Positions 63,934-64,000 of a stretch of DNA of 64,000 bases are shown piece by piece. Within the stretch, counting starts at the first letter, position 1; each line of letters opens with the position of its first letter. Both the position numbers and the translations under genes were made by a program. The stretch is from Betaproteobacteria bacterium (GTDB taxonomy: Bacteria > Pseudomonadota > Gammaproteobacteria > Burkholderiales > Casimicrobiaceae), in NCBI GenBank assembly GCA_013298145.1, contig JAAFJO010000003.1, forward strand, positions 372,001 to 436,000, in the 5' to 3' direction. The notes below the pieces were generated by a model. That model did no database searches and was not told where the DNA came from. It was given only the letters and a program-made list of their open reading frames with translations.

Positions 63934-64000
63934 CACTTTCAATTAGTTATCGGCATATCTTCTAGTGTTTTCTCGAAAACTACTTGTTTCGTCTCGCTTC
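63934..64000. other. Window edge, no gene seen
   Basis: This short AT-rich tail follows the DUF3619 gene and shows no start codon with a plausible frame. In related genomes a DUF3106 gene would begin near here, possibly just outside the window. Confidence 0.4.

Overview
This 64 kb window looks like a chromosomal segment of a betaproteobacterium, probably Burkholderiales-like. The gene content supports this: DUF1631 and DUF3619 proteins, smc-zipA-ligA, a TctCBA/TctDE tricarboxylate system and a PEP synthetase regulatory protein. I cannot name the genus from sequence alone. Coding density is high and most genes are housekeeping. I see no phage, insertion sequence, CRISPR array or integrase.

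Region 1 (1-10 kb) starts with the tail of an unrecognised gene, a family 2 glycosyltransferase on the minus strand and a small putative secreted protein. It then holds a minor-pilin operon, fimT-pilV-pilW-pilX-pilY1-pilE, whose neighbouring genes overlap at stop/start codons or are separated by a few bases. Region 2 (9.5-24 kb, minus strand) holds ribF, a TPR-GGDEF diguanylate cyclase, ileS, lspA and ispH, directly upstream of the pilin operon. It also holds an AddA-like helicase-nuclease and an AddB-like nuclease.

Region 3 (24-30.4 kb) holds a DUF429 protein and a tRNA-Ala/tRNA-Glu unit with a clear promoter and terminator. PEP synthase follows, with a small downstream membrane protein and an upstream XRE regulator. 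Divergent from these are a PHP-domain exoribonuclease gene and ppsR, whose product regulates PEP synthase. Region 4 (30.4-36 kb) is a complete tricarboxylate uptake module. The two-component genes tctDE are divergent from tctCBA, and a structured intergenic segment separates tctC from tctB.

Region 5 (36-53.6 kb) holds smc-zipA-ligA, queF, manC, mltB, pyrD, a DUF1631 gene and hrpA. Region 6 (53.6-64 kb, plus strand) holds an orphan peptide-type ABC solute-binding protein behind an AT-rich leader. It continues with an endonuclease/exonuclease/phosphatase protein, a secreted S41 protease, a 2,4-dienoyl-CoA reductase-like enzyme and a lipoprotein lipase. The window ends in a sigma factor/DUF3619 pair; the sigma factor appears to start at CTG.

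I found no wholly new multi-gene system. The best leads are the sigma factor with a CTG start and its partner, the structured tctC-tctB spacer, the cyclase gene inside the ribF-ileS cluster next to pilin genes, the two-domain secreted S41 protease, and the AT-rich island.
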